DNA from: Cupriavidus sp. MP-37
GTDB taxonomy: Bacteria; Pseudomonadota; Gammaproteobacteria; Burkholderiales; Burkholderiaceae
Length of the DNA: 64,000 bases
Direction: 5' to 3'
NCBI RefSeq assembly: GCF_020618415.1
Contig: NZ_CP085345.1
Coordinates: 1,550,001 to 1,614,000 of the forward strand
Program-made: the position numbers and the translations under genes
Notes under the pieces: model-generated
Seen by the model: only the letters and a program-made list of their open reading frames with translations
Told to the model about the DNA's origin: nothing
The model's database searches: none
In this document: piece after piece, positions 25,096-34,598 of the stretch
Layout of the letters: each line of letters starts with the position of its first letter
Numbering within the stretch: position 1 is the first letter of the stretch

Positions 25096-25793
25096 GCACG
25101 CCCGGCGCCCGTGAACGCATGCTCGGCCGCTTGCGCGCTGCCGCGCCCGTGCCGTCCCCGCACACCACCGAACTGGACCGCCGCATCGACAGCCATTTCG
25201 AAGCGCGCCGCCATGGCCCGCCAAAGACCGGCGCACGCGTCGCCGCGATGCAGGCCGCGCTGCAAGGCCTGCATGCCGAAGTCTGGTGCGCCGACGCCGG
25301 CGCCTGGCCGGCGATGCTCGCTGGCGAACTGGCCGGCGCGGGCGTGAAGCGCCTGCTGCTCGATCCGGCCACCACGGCCGGCGCGGCGCTGGCAGCCGCC
25401 TTGCCGGCCGGCATCGAAGCCATCGGCTACGAGCGCCCGATCGAGGCGTGGAAAGCCGAACTGTTCGACACCGTCGATGCCGGCTTCACCGTGGCGCGCT
25501 CCGGCATCGCCGCCACCGGCACGCTGGTGCTGGCGCCGGACGCGGGCTCGCCGCGCACGGTGTCGCTGGTGCCGCCGCTGCATGTGGCGCTGGTGCGCGC
25601 GTCGACGCTGCATGACGACCTGCACATGGCCGCGCGCGCCGAGCGCTGGGCCGAGGGCATGCCGACCAACCTGGTGCTGGTGTCCGGCCCGTCCAAGACC
25701 TCGGACATCCAGCAGACCCTCGCCTACGGCGCGCATGGTCCGCGCCGGCTGTGGGTGGTGATCGAGACCGACACCGCGGAGGCCGCGCGATGA
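25092..25793 (+). CDS. lutC: Lactate utilization protein C (LUD domain)
   Basis: 233 residues, overlapping lutA by four bases and lutB by four bases, so the three are translationally coupled. The LUD-domain signature is present: GFTVARSGIAATGTLVLAPD, RTVSLVPPLHVALV and the C-terminal SGPSKTSDIQQTLAYGAHGPRRLWVV. Needed with LutA and LutB for lactate oxidation. Gene order A-C-B differs from Bacillus lutABC. Confidence 0.92.
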   Translation: MSTPGARERMLGRLRAAAPVPSPHTTELDRRIDSHFEARRHGPPKTGARVAAMQAALQGLHAEVWCADAGAWPAMLAGELAGAGVKRLLLDPATTAGAALAAALPAGIEAIGYERPIEAWKAELFDTVDAGFTVARSGIAATGTLVLAPDAGSPRTVSLVPPLHVALVRASTLHDDLHMAARAERWAEGMPTNLVLVSGPSKTSDIQQTLAYGAHGPRRLWVVIETDTAEAAR

Positions 25794-27247
25794 GCCAGCA
25801 AACCCGCCAGCAGACCCTGCAGTTCGTCGCGCCGCGCGAATTCAAGGCCCGTGCCCGCGAGGCGCTGGACGACCCCAAGCTGCGCCAGAGCTTCCGCGGC
25901 GCGATGGACTTCCTGCAAGGCAAGCGCCTGGCGCAGTTTCCCGACGCCGACGAGCTCGAACGCCTGCGCGACCTGGGCGAGGCAGTGCGCCAGCACGCGC
26001 TGGCCAACCTGCCGGACCTGCTGGTGCAGCTGGAACAGAAGCTGACCGCCGCCGGCGTGCAGGTGCACTGGGCCGAAACCGCCGACGAGGCCAACGCCAT
26101 CATCCACGGCATCGCCAGCGCCAGGCAGGCCAGGCGGGTGATCAAGGGCAAGTCGATGGCCAGCGAGGAAATCGAGCTGAACCATTACCTGGCCGAACGC
26201 GGCGTCGACTGCATCGAGTCGGACATGGGCGAGTACATCGTCCAGCTGGCCGGCGAGAAGCCCTCGCATATCGTGATGCCGGCGATCCACAAGACCAAGG
26301 GCGATATCGCGCAGCTGTTCACCGAGCATATCCCCGACACGACCTATACCGAGGACGTCGACGCGCTGATCCAGACCGGCCGCCGCGCGCTGCGGCAGGC
26401 CTTTGTCGAGGCGGATATCGGCCTGTCCGGCGTGAACTTCGCCGCCGCCGACACCGGCACGCTGTGGCTGGTCGAGAACGAGGGCAATGGCCGGCTGTCG
26501 ACCACCGTGCCCGACGTGCATATCGCCATCATGGGCATGGAAAAGGTGGTGGCCAGGCTCGAGCACATCGTGCCGCTGTCGACACTGCTGACGCGCTCGG
26601 CCACCGGGCAGGCCATCACCACGTATTTCAACCTGATCTCGGGCCCGCGCCGCGCCGGCGAGCGCGACGGCCCGCGCGAGGTGCACCTGGTGCTGCTCGA
26701 CAACGGCCGCACCCAGGCCTACGCGGACGCGCAGTTGCGCGCGACGCTGCAGTGCATCCGCTGCGGCGCGTGCATGAACCACTGCCCGGTCTACACCCGC
26801 ATCGGCGGCCACGCCTACGGCACCACCTACCCGGGCCCGATCGGCAAGATCCTGTCGCCCCACCTGCTGGGGCTGGACGCGACCGCCGACCTGGCCACCG
26901 CGTCGAGCCTGTGCGGTGCCTGCGGCGAGGTCTGCCCGGTGCGCATCCCGATCCCGCAGCTGCTGGTGCGCCTGCGCACCGAGGCCAACCGCGATCCCGA
27001 GCAAGCGGTGGCCAACCCGCTGCGTGGCCAGGGTGCCAAGTACAGCAAGGGCGAGCACCTGGTGTGGCGCTTCTGGAGCGGCGCCTATTCGCACCCGGCG
27101 GCGTACCGCCTGTTCCGCTGGGCCGCCACGCGCCTGCGCGCGCTGACACCGGCGCGGCAGATGGGATGGACGCAGCACCGCACGCCGCTGAAGCCGGCGG
27201 CGAAGAGCCTGGCGGATCTGCTCAAGGAAAAGGGGCAGGCGGAGTAG
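25790..27247 (+). CDS. lutB: Lactate utilization protein B, Fe-S subunit
   Basis: 485 residues. An N-terminal LUD domain (GKSMASEEIELNHYLAERG, ADTGTLWLVENEGNGR) is followed by a ferredoxin-like pair of clusters, CIRCGACMNHCPVY and CGACGEVCPVRIP, near residues 323-385. The C-terminus is a conserved tail. Shares its start with the lutC stop. A repeat element follows before lldP, so lldP may be less tightly coupled. Confidence 0.93.
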   Translation: MSQQTRQQTLQFVAPREFKARAREALDDPKLRQSFRGAMDFLQGKRLAQFPDADELERLRDLGEAVRQHALANLPDLLVQLEQKLTAAGVQVHWAETADEANAIIHGIASARQARRVIKGKSMASEEIELNHYLAERGVDCIESDMGEYIVQLAGEKPSHIVMPAIHKTKGDIAQLFTEHIPDTTYTEDVDALIQTGRRALRQAFVEADIGLSGVNFAAADTGTLWLVENEGNGRLSTTVPDVHIAIMGMEKVVARLEHIVPLSTLLTRSATGQAITTYFNLISGPRRAGERDGPREVHLVLLDNGRTQAYADAQLRATLQCIRCGACMNHCPVYTRIGGHAYGTTYPGPIGKILSPHLLGLDATADLATASSLCGACGEVCPVRIPIPQLLVRLRTEANRDPEQAVANPLRGQGAKYSKGEHLVWRFWSGAYSHPAAYRLFRWAATRLRALTPARQMGWTQHRTPLKPAAKSLADLLKEKGQAE

Positions 27248-27290
27248 GCGGCGACGGAGGCCGCGCTGACGCTTCTGACTCCCTGCTGTG

Positions 27291-27419
27291 TACTCCCTCT
27301 CCCGCTTGCGGGAGAGGGTTGGGGTGAGGGCGGGCGCATCGACGAAGTAGCGCGCGTCGCTATTGCCAACGCCCGCCCTCACCCCCGCCCCTCTCCCGCG
27401 CGCGGGAGAGGGGAGCAAC
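27291..27419. repeat. Paired-hairpin intergenic repeat, copy 1
   Basis: Left hairpin CCCTCTCCCGC TT GCGGGAGAGGG, right hairpin CCCCTCTCCCGC GC GCGGGAGAGGGG, and between them longer complementary segments (GGGGTGAGGGCGGGC and GCCCGCCCTCACCCC) that can pair over about 50 bp. It ends GGGAGCAAC. Matches copies 2 (29235) and 3 (31586). Sits between lutB and lldP and makes a spurious upstream extension to the lldP reading frame. Confidence 0.85.
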
Positions 27420-27500
27420 CAAGCGGGAACGAAAACGGCCTCGGTACTCGCACACAGAACAAGAATTTTCCCGAACCACCACCAAATCAGGAGACCACCC

Positions 27501-29210
27501 TTGCAACCCTGGACCCAACTCTACACACCACTAGGCAGCCTGTGGCTGTCTGCACTGGCGGCAGCGATCCCCATCCTGTTCTTCTTCATCGCGCTGGCGG
27601 TCTGGCGCATGAAGGGCCATGTCGCCGCGGCGGTGACGCTGCTGCTGGCGCTGGCCGTGGCCATCCTTGCCTACGGCATGCCCGCGCAGCAGGCGCTGGC
27701 CGCGGCCGGCTTCGGCTTTGCCTACGGGCTATGGCCGATTGCGTGGATCATCGTGACCGCGGTGTTCCTCTACAAGATCGTGGTCAAGACCGGCCAGTTC
27801 GACGTGATCCGCGCCTCGGTGCTGTCGATCACCGACGACCAGCGCCTGCAGATGCTGCTGATCGGCTTTGCCTTCGGCGCCTTCCTGGAGGGTGCGGCCG
27901 GCTTCGGCGCGCCGGTGGCGATCACCGCGGCGCTGCTGGTGGGGCTGGGCTTCAACCCGCTGTACGCCGCCGGGCTGTGCCTGATCGCCAATACCGCGCC
28001 GGTGGCGTTCGGCGCGATGGGTATTCCCATCATCGTGGCCGGGCAGGTGACGGGCCTCGACCCCTTCCATATCGGCGCCATGGCCGGTCGCCAGTTGCCG
28101 CTGCTGTCGCTGCTGGTGCCGTTCTGGCTCGTCTTCATGATGGACGGCGCCAAGGGCGTGCGCGAAACCTGGCCGGCGGCGCTGGTGTGCGGCGGCAGCT
28201 TTGCCGTGACGCAGTACTTCACCTCCAACCACATCGGGCCGGAGCTGCCGGACATCACCTCGGCGCTGGTGAGCCTGGTGTCGCTGGCGGCGTTCCTGAA
28301 GGTATGGCAGCCGCGCAGCGCCTCGCAGCGCGCCGGCGGCAGCGCCGGCAACATCAGTGGCGGCACGGTCGCGCTGGCGGGCTTTGGCGGCGGCTTCGGC
28401 GGCGCGATGCAGAGCCGCAAGGCATCGCCCTACACGCTGGCGCAGACGCTGCGCGCGTGGGCGCCGTTCGGCATCCTGACCGCCATCGTCACGGTATGGA
28501 GCCTGCAGCCGTTCAAGGCGCTGTTCGGCGCCAACGGCCCGCTCGCCGGCACGGTGCTGAAGTTCAAGATCCCGGGCCTGGACCAGCTGGTGATCAAGGC
28601 CGCGCCGATCGTGGCCACGCCCAAGGCCTATGACGCGGTGCTGAAGATCGACCTGCTCTCCGCCGTCGGCACCGCCATCCTGCTGACCGCGCTGATCTCC
28701 GCCGTGCTGCTGCGCATGAAGCCGCGCGACCTGCTGGCCACGTTCGGTGAAACGCTGGTGGAACTGGCGCGCCCGGTGCTGTCGATCGGGCTGGTGCTGG
28801 CGTTCGCCTTTGTCGCCAATTACTCGGGCATGTCGTCGACGCTGGCGCTGCTGCTGGCCGGCACCGGCGCGGCGTTCCCGTTCTTCTCGCCGTTCCTGGG
28901 CTGGCTGGGGGTGTTCCTGACCGGGTCCGATACCTCGTCCAACGCCTTGTTCTGCGCGCTGCAGAACACCACCGCGCACCAGATCGGCGTATCCGACACG
29001 CTGATGGTGGCGGCCAACACCACCGGCGGCGTCACCGCCAAGATGATCTCGCCGCAATCGATCGCGGTGGCGTGCGCTGCGACGGGGCTGGTGGGCAAGG
29101 AGTCGGAGCTGTTCCGCTTCACCGTGAAGCACAGCCTGCTGTTCGCGGTGATCATCGGGGTGATGACGATGGTGCAGGCGTATTGGCTGCCGGGGATGAT
29201 TCCGGGGTGA
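27501..29210 (+). CDS. lldP: L-lactate permease
   Basis: 569 residues if translation starts at the TTG at 27501, which has AGGAG seven bases upstream and puts the conserved N-terminus ([20 protein letters not shown]) at position 2; no ATG lies in the right place. About 13 membrane segments. The family block [21 protein letters not shown] and the C-terminal [22 protein letters not shown] are intact. Proton-coupled uptake of lactate, supplying LutABC. Confidence 0.92.
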   Translation: MQPWTQLYTPLGSLWLSALAAAIPILFFFIALAVWRMKGHVAAAVTLLLALAVAILAYGMPAQQALAAAGFGFAYGLWPIAWIIVTAVFLYKIVVKTGQFDVIRASVLSITDDQRLQMLLIGFAFGAFLEGAAGFGAPVAITAALLVGLGFNPLYAAGLCLIANTAPVAFGAMGIPIIVAGQVTGLDPFHIGAMAGRQLPLLSLLVPFWLVFMMDGAKGVRETWPAALVCGGSFAVTQYFTSNHIGPELPDITSALVSLVSLAAFLKVWQPRSASQRAGGSAGNISGGTVALAGFGGGFGGAMQSRKASPYTLAQTLRAWAPFGILTAIVTVWSLQPFKALFGANGPLAGTVLKFKIPGLDQLVIKAAPIVATPKAYDAVLKIDLLSAVGTAILLTALISAVLLRMKPRDLLATFGETLVELARPVLSIGLVLAFAFVANYSGMSSTLALLLAGTGAAFPFFSPFLGWLGVFLTGSDTSSNALFCALQNTTAHQIGVSDTLMVAANTTGGVTAKMISPQSIAVACAATGLVGKESELFRFTVKHSLLFAVIIGVMTMVQAYWLPGMIPG

Positions 29211-29234
29211 CAGACAAGGCGTCGATGCCGCAGG

Positions 29235-29369
29235 GTTGCTCCCCTCTCCCGCCTGCGGGAGAGGGGTTGGGGGAGAGGGCCGGCGCTGGCAAGCCCGAAG
29301 GCCTGTACTCCGTGGAGGCTCCGGCCCTCTCCCCCGCCCCTCTCCCATAAATGGGAGAGGGGAGCAAAC
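29235..29369. repeat. Paired-hairpin intergenic repeat, copy 2
   Basis: Same design as copy 1: end hairpins CCCCTCTCCCGC..GCGGGAGAGGGG and CCCCTCTCCCAT..ATGGGAGAGGGG, both adjacent to GGTTGCTC/GGAGCAAACC outer borders, and inner arms GGGGGAGAGGGCCGG and CCGGCCCTCTCCCCC. Lies at the 3' end of lldP, before the CoA-transferase gene on the other strand. Confidence 0.85.
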
Positions 29370-29408
29370 CGGCGCGGGATCGGACGTTGCCAGTAAACAC
29401 GGTGGCGC

Positions 29409-30530
29409 CTAGTCCAGAAACGCCTCGCCCTCCGTCAACGGCGCATACCGGTACGTCGCCGGCGTCCGGCTCAGCTTCACCGGCGCCCCCAGCCCCTGGT
29501 ACCCCCCTGCCATCTCCACCACCATCTCGCGGTGCCGCGTATGCGGATGCTGCAAGGCGTCGGCCACCGACAGCACCGGCGCGCACGGCACGCCGGCGGC
29601 CACCAGCGTATCCGCCAGGGCCTTGCCGTCGCGGGTGCGCATGCGCGCTTCCAGTTCGGCCTTGAGCGCGGCGCGGTTCACCGAACGCGCGCCGGCGGTG
29701 GCGTAGCGCTCGTCGTCGGCCAGCGCCGGCACCTGCAGGTGCTCGCACAGGATGCGGAACTGGCGGTCATTGCCCACCGCCAGGAACACCGGGTCGGTGG
29801 CGGTGGCGACGGTGTCGTACGGATAGATATTGGGGTGCGCATTGCCGGTGCGCTGCGGCGTCTTGCCGCTCAGGAACCAGTTGGCCGCGTGCGGATGCAG
29901 CAGCGACAGCCCCGAGTCATAGAGCGCGGCCTCGACGAACTGCCCGCGCCCGCTGCGCGCGCGCTCCTGCAGCGCCAGCAGCACGCCGATCACCGCGTTG
30001 AGGCCGGTCACCATGTCGACCACCGGCAAGCCCACGCGCAGCGGATCGCCATCGGCCTCGCCGTTGATGCTCATGATGCCGGACATGGCCTGGATCGCAG
30101 CATCGTAGCCGGGCAGGCCGCCCAGCGGGCCGTCGGCGCCGAAGCCCGAGACGCGGCAATGGACCAGGCGCGGGAAGCGCTCCGACAGCACGTCGTAGCC
30201 CAGCCCCCACTTCTCCAGCGTGCCGGTCTTGAAGTTCTCGACCAGCACGTCCGCGTCGGCCAGCAGGGCCAGCAGCACCTCGCGGTCGGGCTCTGCGGCC
30301 AAGTCCAGGCGCATCACGCGCTTGTTGCGGTTGAGGCCGAAATAATAGGAGGCCACGCCGTCCTTGAACGGCGGCCCCCAGGTACGGGTGTCGTCGCCCT
30401 GCGGCGGTTCGATCTTGAGCACGTCGGCGCCGTGGTCGCCCAGGATCTGGCCGCAGTACGGGCCGCCCAGGATGCGCGACAGGTCGACCACGCGGATGCC
30501 GGCGAGCGCGCCGGGATTGGCTTGGGTCAT
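29409..30530 (-). CDS. CaiB/BaiF family CoA-transferase (class III)
   Basis: 373 residues from ATG 30530. Opening block GIRVVDLSRILGGPYCGQILGDHGADVLKIEPP and the conserved VENFKTGTLEKWGLGYDVL, GQFVEAALYDSGLSLL and GVPCAPV identify a class III CoA-transferase, which moves CoA between acyl carriers through an aspartyl-CoA intermediate. Formyl-CoA/succinyl-CoA donors are usual. It follows a Bug receptor by 22 bp, and an acyl-CoA dehydrogenase lies further upstream; together they look like a small carboxylate-degradation unit. Confidence 0.87.
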   Translation of the reverse strand: MTQANPGALAGIRVVDLSRILGGPYCGQILGDHGADVLKIEPPQGDDTRTWGPPFKDGVASYYFGLNRNKRVMRLDLAAEPDREVLLALLADADVLVENFKTGTLEKWGLGYDVLSERFPRLVHCRVSGFGADGPLGGLPGYDAAIQAMSGIMSINGEADGDPLRVGLPVVDMVTGLNAVIGVLLALQERARSGRGQFVEAALYDSGLSLLHPHAANWFLSGKTPQRTGNAHPNIYPYDTVATATDPVFLAVGNDRQFRILCEHLQVPALADDERYATAGARSVNRAALKAELEARMRTRDGKALADTLVAAGVPCAPVLSVADALQHPHTRHREMVVEMAGGYQGLGAPVKLSRTPATYRYAPLTEGEAFLD

Positions 30531-30552
30531 GGCTGCGATTCCCTCGGCGTCG

Positions 30553-31527
30553 TCAATCGAGCTGGGCGCCGGACTTCTGCACCACCGCACGCCACTTGCC
30601 CACCTCCGCCTTGACGAAGCTGCCGAGCTGCTCCGGCGTGGTCGATGGCGCGAACTCCAGGCCTTGCGCCTGCAGCGTCTTGCGCACCTCGGGCTGCTTC
30701 AGCGCGTCGGCAAAGGCGCGGTTGAGCTTGCCGACCACCTCCGCCGGCGTGCCGGCCGGCGCCACCACGCCGAAGAACACCGACACATCAAAGCCGGGCA
30801 CGCCCTGCTCGGCCACCGTCGGCACCTCCGGCAGCGCCTGCGAGCGGGCCTTGGTGGTCACGCCCAGCGCTCGCACCTTGCCGCTCTTGATGAAGGGCAT
30901 CGCGGTCAGCACGTCGGTGAAGGTCATGCTGACCTGGCCGCCCAGCAGGTCGTTCAGCGCAGGGCCGGTGCCCTTGTACGGGATGTGCTGGAAATCGGTG
31001 CCGGTGACGTTGTTGAACAGCACCCCCGCCAGGTGCGACGAGGCGCCATTGCCGGACGAGGCATAGGTCAGCTTGCCCGGATGCGCCTTGCCATAGGCGA
31101 TCAGCTCGTTGACGTTCTTCGCCGGCACCGACGGATTGACCACCAGCACATTGGGCAGCTGGCCGATCTGGATCACCGGGGTGAAGCTCTTGACCGGGTC
31201 GTAGTTGATCTTGCGGTACAGGCTGACGTTGATCGCCAGCGGCGCCGAGGTGCCGAACATCAGCGTGTAACCGTCGGGCTCGGCACGCGCCACGGCTTCG
31301 GCGCCGATATTGCCGCCGGCGCCGGCGCGGTTCTCGACCACCACCGGCTGGCCCAGGCTGGTCTTGAGCGCCGCGGCTAGCGTGCGCGCCATGGCATCGG
31401 TGGGGCCGCCCGGCGGATAGGTGACCACCATCATGATCGGCTTGGACGGGAAGTCCTTCTGGGCGAAGGCGGGGGCGATAAACAGCGAGCATGCGGCGAT
31501 GGCCGCGACGCGGTGCCAGAGTTTCAT
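30553..31527 (-). CDS. Bug-family periplasmic solute receptor (1 of 3)
   Basis: 324 residues with signal peptide MKLWHRVAAIAACSLFIAPAFA. Mature start FPSKPIMMVVTYPPGGPTDAMAR, then ENRAGAGGNIGAEAVARAEPDGYTL, PYKGTGPALNDLLGGQVSM: the Bug hallmarks for carboxylate ligands. The family is very expanded in Burkholderiales, usually without a dedicated transporter next door, as here. Placed between the dehydrogenase and CoA-transferase genes. Confidence 0.9.
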   Translation of the reverse strand: MKLWHRVAAIAACSLFIAPAFAQKDFPSKPIMMVVTYPPGGPTDAMARTLAAALKTSLGQPVVVENRAGAGGNIGAEAVARAEPDGYTLMFGTSAPLAINVSLYRKINYDPVKSFTPVIQIGQLPNVLVVNPSVPAKNVNELIAYGKAHPGKLTYASSGNGASSHLAGVLFNNVTGTDFQHIPYKGTGPALNDLLGGQVSMTFTDVLTAMPFIKSGKVRALGVTTKARSQALPEVPTVAEQGVPGFDVSVFFGVVAPAGTPAEVVGKLNRAFADALKQPEVRKTLQAQGLEFAPSTTPEQLGSFVKAEVGKWRAVVQKSGAQLD

Positions 31528-31585
31528 GGCGTTGTCTCCTGGTGTAGGACGTCTCCCGCGGGGTATGCGGGATGGTGGGGGCTGC

Positions 31586-31712
31586 GCCCTCTCCCGCTTG
31601 CGGGAGAGGGTTGGGGTGAGGGCGGGAGCGTCAACCCAGCGAGGCGTGTCGGTATGCCAGCGCCTGCCCTCTCCCCCGGCCCCTCTCCCGCAAGCGGGAG
31701 AGGGGAGCAAAC
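31586..31712. repeat. Paired-hairpin intergenic repeat, copy 3
   Basis: Ends are CCCTCTCCCGC TT GCGGGAGAGGG and CCCCTCTCCCGC AA GCGGGAGAGGGG, closing in GAGCAAAC; the middle differs from copies 1 and 2 except for TTGGGGTGAGGGCGGG near the left. Lies in the 205-bp gap between the acyl-CoA dehydrogenase and Bug genes, so within a probable operon. Confidence 0.85.
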
Positions 31713-31732
31713 AATGGGTTCGGGTTGCGGCG

Positions 31733-33535
31733 TCAGAACACGTTGACCGCGTCGACCGCGCCGGCGGCGCGCACCGCGCCATCGCCGGCGGGCGCCACGG
31801 TCTCGGCCAGCCATGCCGGCTCGGCGCTTCCCGCGAGCGGGTCCTGCGGCAGCACGCGGTGGCGCAGCACCAGCTGCGCCAGCCGCATGCGGCGCACCGA
31901 GCCGATGCGCCCGGCTTCCCAGGCCATCGCCACCGCGCTGGTCACGTGGTACAGCGCCGAGGCCGCCTGACGCGCCAGCAGCTCGCCGTCGGCACCGGCC
32001 GCGGCGGCCTGGCCGGCCAGTTGCCCGGCGCTGGCGATGGCGCCTTCGAACACGGCGCGGGCGTCCGCCTGCATCGGCGTATCGGCCAGCAGCCCGGCCA
32101 GGTGCGCCTGCAGTACGGGTAATGCGCCCTCGCGTCGGACCGCGCGCAGCACGTCGAGCGCGACGATATTGCTGGTGCCTTCCCAGATCGAGCCGAGGTG
32201 GGCGTCGCGCACCAGGCGCGGGTCGCTCCATTCTTCGATATAGCCGCAACCGCCGCGGATCTCCATGGCGTCGCCGGTGACCTTGCGCGCGTCGCGGCAG
32301 GCGCGGAACTTGATCAGCGGGGTCAGGATGCGCATCAGCGCGTAGGCGTCGGGCTCGCCGGCGTCGGCGCGGCGCAGTGCCTCGGCGGTCTGGAATACCA
32401 TGGTGCGCGCCTGCTCGGTCGGCAGCGTCAGCTTGAGCAGCTGGCGGCGCATCAGCGGCATGTCCTGCAGGCGCTTGCCGAAGGCCCGGCGCTCGCGCGC
32501 GATGAACAGGCCCTCGGTCAGCGCGCGGCGCATCAGCCCGGCGGCGCGCACGCCGTTGGACAGTCGCGAGTTGTTGATCATGTCCGCCATCTGCACGAAG
32601 CCGCGGCCGGGTTCGCCGACCAGGTAGGCATGCGCGCCCTCGAGCCGGATCTCGCCGCTGGCCATCGAGCGCGTGCCCAGCTTGTCCTTGAGCCGGATGA
32701 TGCGGTAGTGGTTGGCGCTGCCGTCGGCCAGCGTGCGCGGCAGCAGGAACAGCGACACGCCCTTGTGGCCGGGCACGGCGTTGCCGGCTTCATCCTCCAC
32801 GCGCGCCAGCACCATCGCCAGCGCTGCGTCGGGGTTGGAGCAGAACCACTTGTCGCCGACCAGGCGCCAGCCGCCTTCGGCCGAGGGATCGCGCACCGCG
32901 CGCGTGGCGGTGGCGGCCACGTCGGAGCCCGCGCCCTGCTCGGTCATGAACATCGCGCCCTGGTACAGGTCGTCGAAGACCTGCGTGGTCAGGTTGGGCA
33001 GGAAGCGCTCGACCAGCGCCGGGTCGCCGAACTTGCGCAGCGTGCGCGTCAGCGAATCGGTCATCGACAGCGGGCAGCACAGGCCGAACTCCGCCTGCAC
33101 GAACAGATAGGTCAGCGCGTACTTGGCCGCCGGCGGCATGGGCTTGTCCCAGCCCAGCACGCCGCCGCGGTGCGACGCCGCGGCGAGGCCGAATTCGGCA
33201 AAGGCCACGCGCTCCATCTCGACATAGGCGGGATGCTTGTCGATGCGCTGGGCATCGACGCCGGCGCGGGTGCGGTAAGTCAGTTCAGGCGGGTTGCGGT
33301 CGGCCACGCCGGCCAGTTCGTCGAGCACGCCGCCGGCCAGCGCCCCCATGCGCTCGAGGTGGGGCAACAGGTGGTTGAACAGCTCGGGCGGCAGGTACAG
33401 CGGCAGCAGCGCGCGCAACTCCGGGTCGGCGGCGAACAGGCTGCCGCCCTGGCGGTCGGGCACCGGGTGAACCGCGGCCGCCGCCGGGGCGGCCTGGTGT
33501 TGCTGGGGGATGTCGCGCGCGGCGCTGGATGGCAT
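31733..33535 (-). CDS. Acyl-CoA dehydrogenase, AidB-like type
   Basis: 600 residues from ATG 33535. Long-form dehydrogenase: N-terminal helical part, MTEQGAGSDVAATATRA (flavin/substrate loop), GDKWFCSNPDAALAMVLARV, then the C-terminal helical domain with GGCGYIEEWSDPRLVRDAHLGSIWEGTSNIVALDVLRA. The block pattern is closest to AidB-like or long-chain acyl-CoA dehydrogenases. The start sits at the divergent LysR gene, which probably controls it. Acyl-CoA substrate unknown. Confidence 0.83.
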   Translation of the reverse strand: MPSSAARDIPQQHQAAPAAAAVHPVPDRQGGSLFAADPELRALLPLYLPPELFNHLLPHLERMGALAGGVLDELAGVADRNPPELTYRTRAGVDAQRIDKHPAYVEMERVAFAEFGLAAASHRGGVLGWDKPMPPAAKYALTYLFVQAEFGLCCPLSMTDSLTRTLRKFGDPALVERFLPNLTTQVFDDLYQGAMFMTEQGAGSDVAATATRAVRDPSAEGGWRLVGDKWFCSNPDAALAMVLARVEDEAGNAVPGHKGVSLFLLPRTLADGSANHYRIIRLKDKLGTRSMASGEIRLEGAHAYLVGEPGRGFVQMADMINNSRLSNGVRAAGLMRRALTEGLFIARERRAFGKRLQDMPLMRRQLLKLTLPTEQARTMVFQTAEALRRADAGEPDAYALMRILTPLIKFRACRDARKVTGDAMEIRGGCGYIEEWSDPRLVRDAHLGSIWEGTSNIVALDVLRAVRREGALPVLQAHLAGLLADTPMQADARAVFEGAIASAGQLAGQAAAAGADGELLARQAASALYHVTSAVAMAWEAGRIGSVRRMRLAQLVLRHRVLPQDPLAGSAEPAWLAETVAPAGDGAVRAAGAVDAVNVF

Positions 33536-33644
33536 GGCTGGTCTCCTGGTATGGCGGTGCCGGCTGGCGGCCCCCCTTGGTCCTTTGGGCTCCATTATTC
33601 AAACCCCATGGATTCGCGTCTAATTCTAAAATTGGCTTGATCCA

Positions 33645-33650
33645 TATAAT
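33645..33650 (+). promoter_or_regulatory. Likely -10 of the LysR gene at 33663
   Basis: A perfect TATAAT 12 bp before the ATG would place +1 about 33657, giving a nearly leaderless mRNA. The -35 region is unclear. The AT-rich 33611-33650 stretch holds ATGGAT...ATCCAT and AATTCTAAAATT, possible LysR-box elements. Confidence 0.4.
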
Positions 33651-33662
33651 TTCTGTATCGCC

Positions 33663-34598
33663 ATGGAATTCCGCCACCTGCGTTACTTCCTCGTGCTGGC
33701 CGAGGAACTGCACTTCGGCCGCGCCGCGCGCCGGCTTGCCATCTCGCAGCCGCCGCTGTCGCTCAATATCCAGCAGCTCGAGGCCTCGGTCGGCGCCCGG
33801 CTGTTCGACCGCGACAGCCGCGGCGTGCGCCTGACCGCGGCCGGGCGCGCCTTTCGCGAATCGGCCACGGCGCTGCTGGCGCAGGCCGAGGCGGCGCGGG
33901 TGCTGGCGCGCGAGATCGAAGCCGGCGCCATCGGCCGCTTGCGCGTGGGCTTTGTCGGCTCGATGCTGTACCGCGGGCTGCCGCAGACGCTGCGCGAGTT
34001 CGAGGCGGCCTACCCCGGCATCCACGTGGCGCTGACCGAGCTGAACTCGCAGGAACAGATCGACGCGCTGCTGCATGACGAGCTCGACGCCGCCTTCATC
34101 CACACCGGCCGGGTGCCCGACACGCTGCAGGCCACGCTGGTGCACTCCGAGCCCTTTGTCTGCTGCCTGCCCGCCGACCATGCGCTGGCCGCGCCGGCGG
34201 AGTTGCCGCTGGCGTCGTTGCGCGGCGAGCCGTTCGTGCTGTTCTCGCGCAAGGCCTCGCCGGACTACTACAGCCGGATCTTCGACATGTGCGCCGCGCA
34301 AGGCTTCTTCCCGCAGATCCGGCATGAGGTGCGGCACTGGCTGTCGGTAGTGTCGCTGGTGTCCCAGGGCATGGGGGTGGCGGTGGTGCCGGCGGCGCTG
34401 GCGCGCTCCGGCATGGCCGGCGCGGCGTTCCGGCCGCTGGCGGACGCGGCGGTGCGCTCGGAGGTCTATTGCGCCTGGAAGGCCGCGCCGGACCATCCGG
34501 CGCGCGACCACTTTGTCGCCATGGTGGCGGGCAAGGCGGCGCAGCCGAAGCGCAGCCACAAAGAAAAAGCCACCGGTCCAGGGACCGATGGCTTGTGA
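33663..34598 (+). CDS. LysR-family regulator divergent from the acyl-CoA dehydrogenase gene
   Basis: 311 residues. MEFRHLRYFLVLAEELHFGRAARRLAISQPPLS is a classic LysR N-terminus of the BenM/CatR-type group. The effector domain reads GRLRVGFVGSMLYRGLPQTL and EPFVLFSRKASPDYY, as in regulators of aromatic or carboxylate degradation. Position implies control of the dehydrogenase-Bug-CoA-transferase operon. Its last codons (KEKATGPGTDG) run into a minus-strand terminator hairpin, an odd tail. Confidence 0.88.
   Translation: MEFRHLRYFLVLAEELHFGRAARRLAISQPPLSLNIQQLEASVGARLFDRDSRGVRLTAAGRAFRESATALLAQAEAARVLAREIEAGAIGRLRVGFVGSMLYRGLPQTLREFEAAYPGIHVALTELNSQEQIDALLHDELDAAFIHTGRVPDTLQATLVHSEPFVCCLPADHALAAPAELPLASLRGEPFVLFSRKASPDYYSRIFDMCAAQGFFPQIRHEVRHWLSVVSLVSQGMGVAVVPAALARSGMAGAAFRPLADAAVRSEVYCAWKAAPDHPARDHFVAMVAGKAAQPKRSHKEKATGPGTDGL
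34561..34594 (-). terminator. Minus-strand intrinsic terminator inside the LysR 3' end
   Basis: On the minus strand, AAGCCAtCGGTCC-CT-GGACCGgTGGCTT (one mismatch) is followed by TTTCTTT. No annotated minus-strand gene enters it, so it suggests an unannotated leftward transcript from the 34.6-34.9 kb gap, or only serves the plus strand as a hairpin. Confidence 0.55.

Noticed and set aside
27363-27500. Upstream extension of lldP starting in the repeat element
   Set aside because: The extra residues ([16 protein letters not shown]) come from the repeat itself; a Shine-Dalgarno sequence and the conserved N-terminus support the TTG start at 27501.
27291-31712. CRISPR array
   Set aside because: The repeated units are paired inverted hairpins kilobases apart, not regular short repeats with unique spacers; no cas genes are present.
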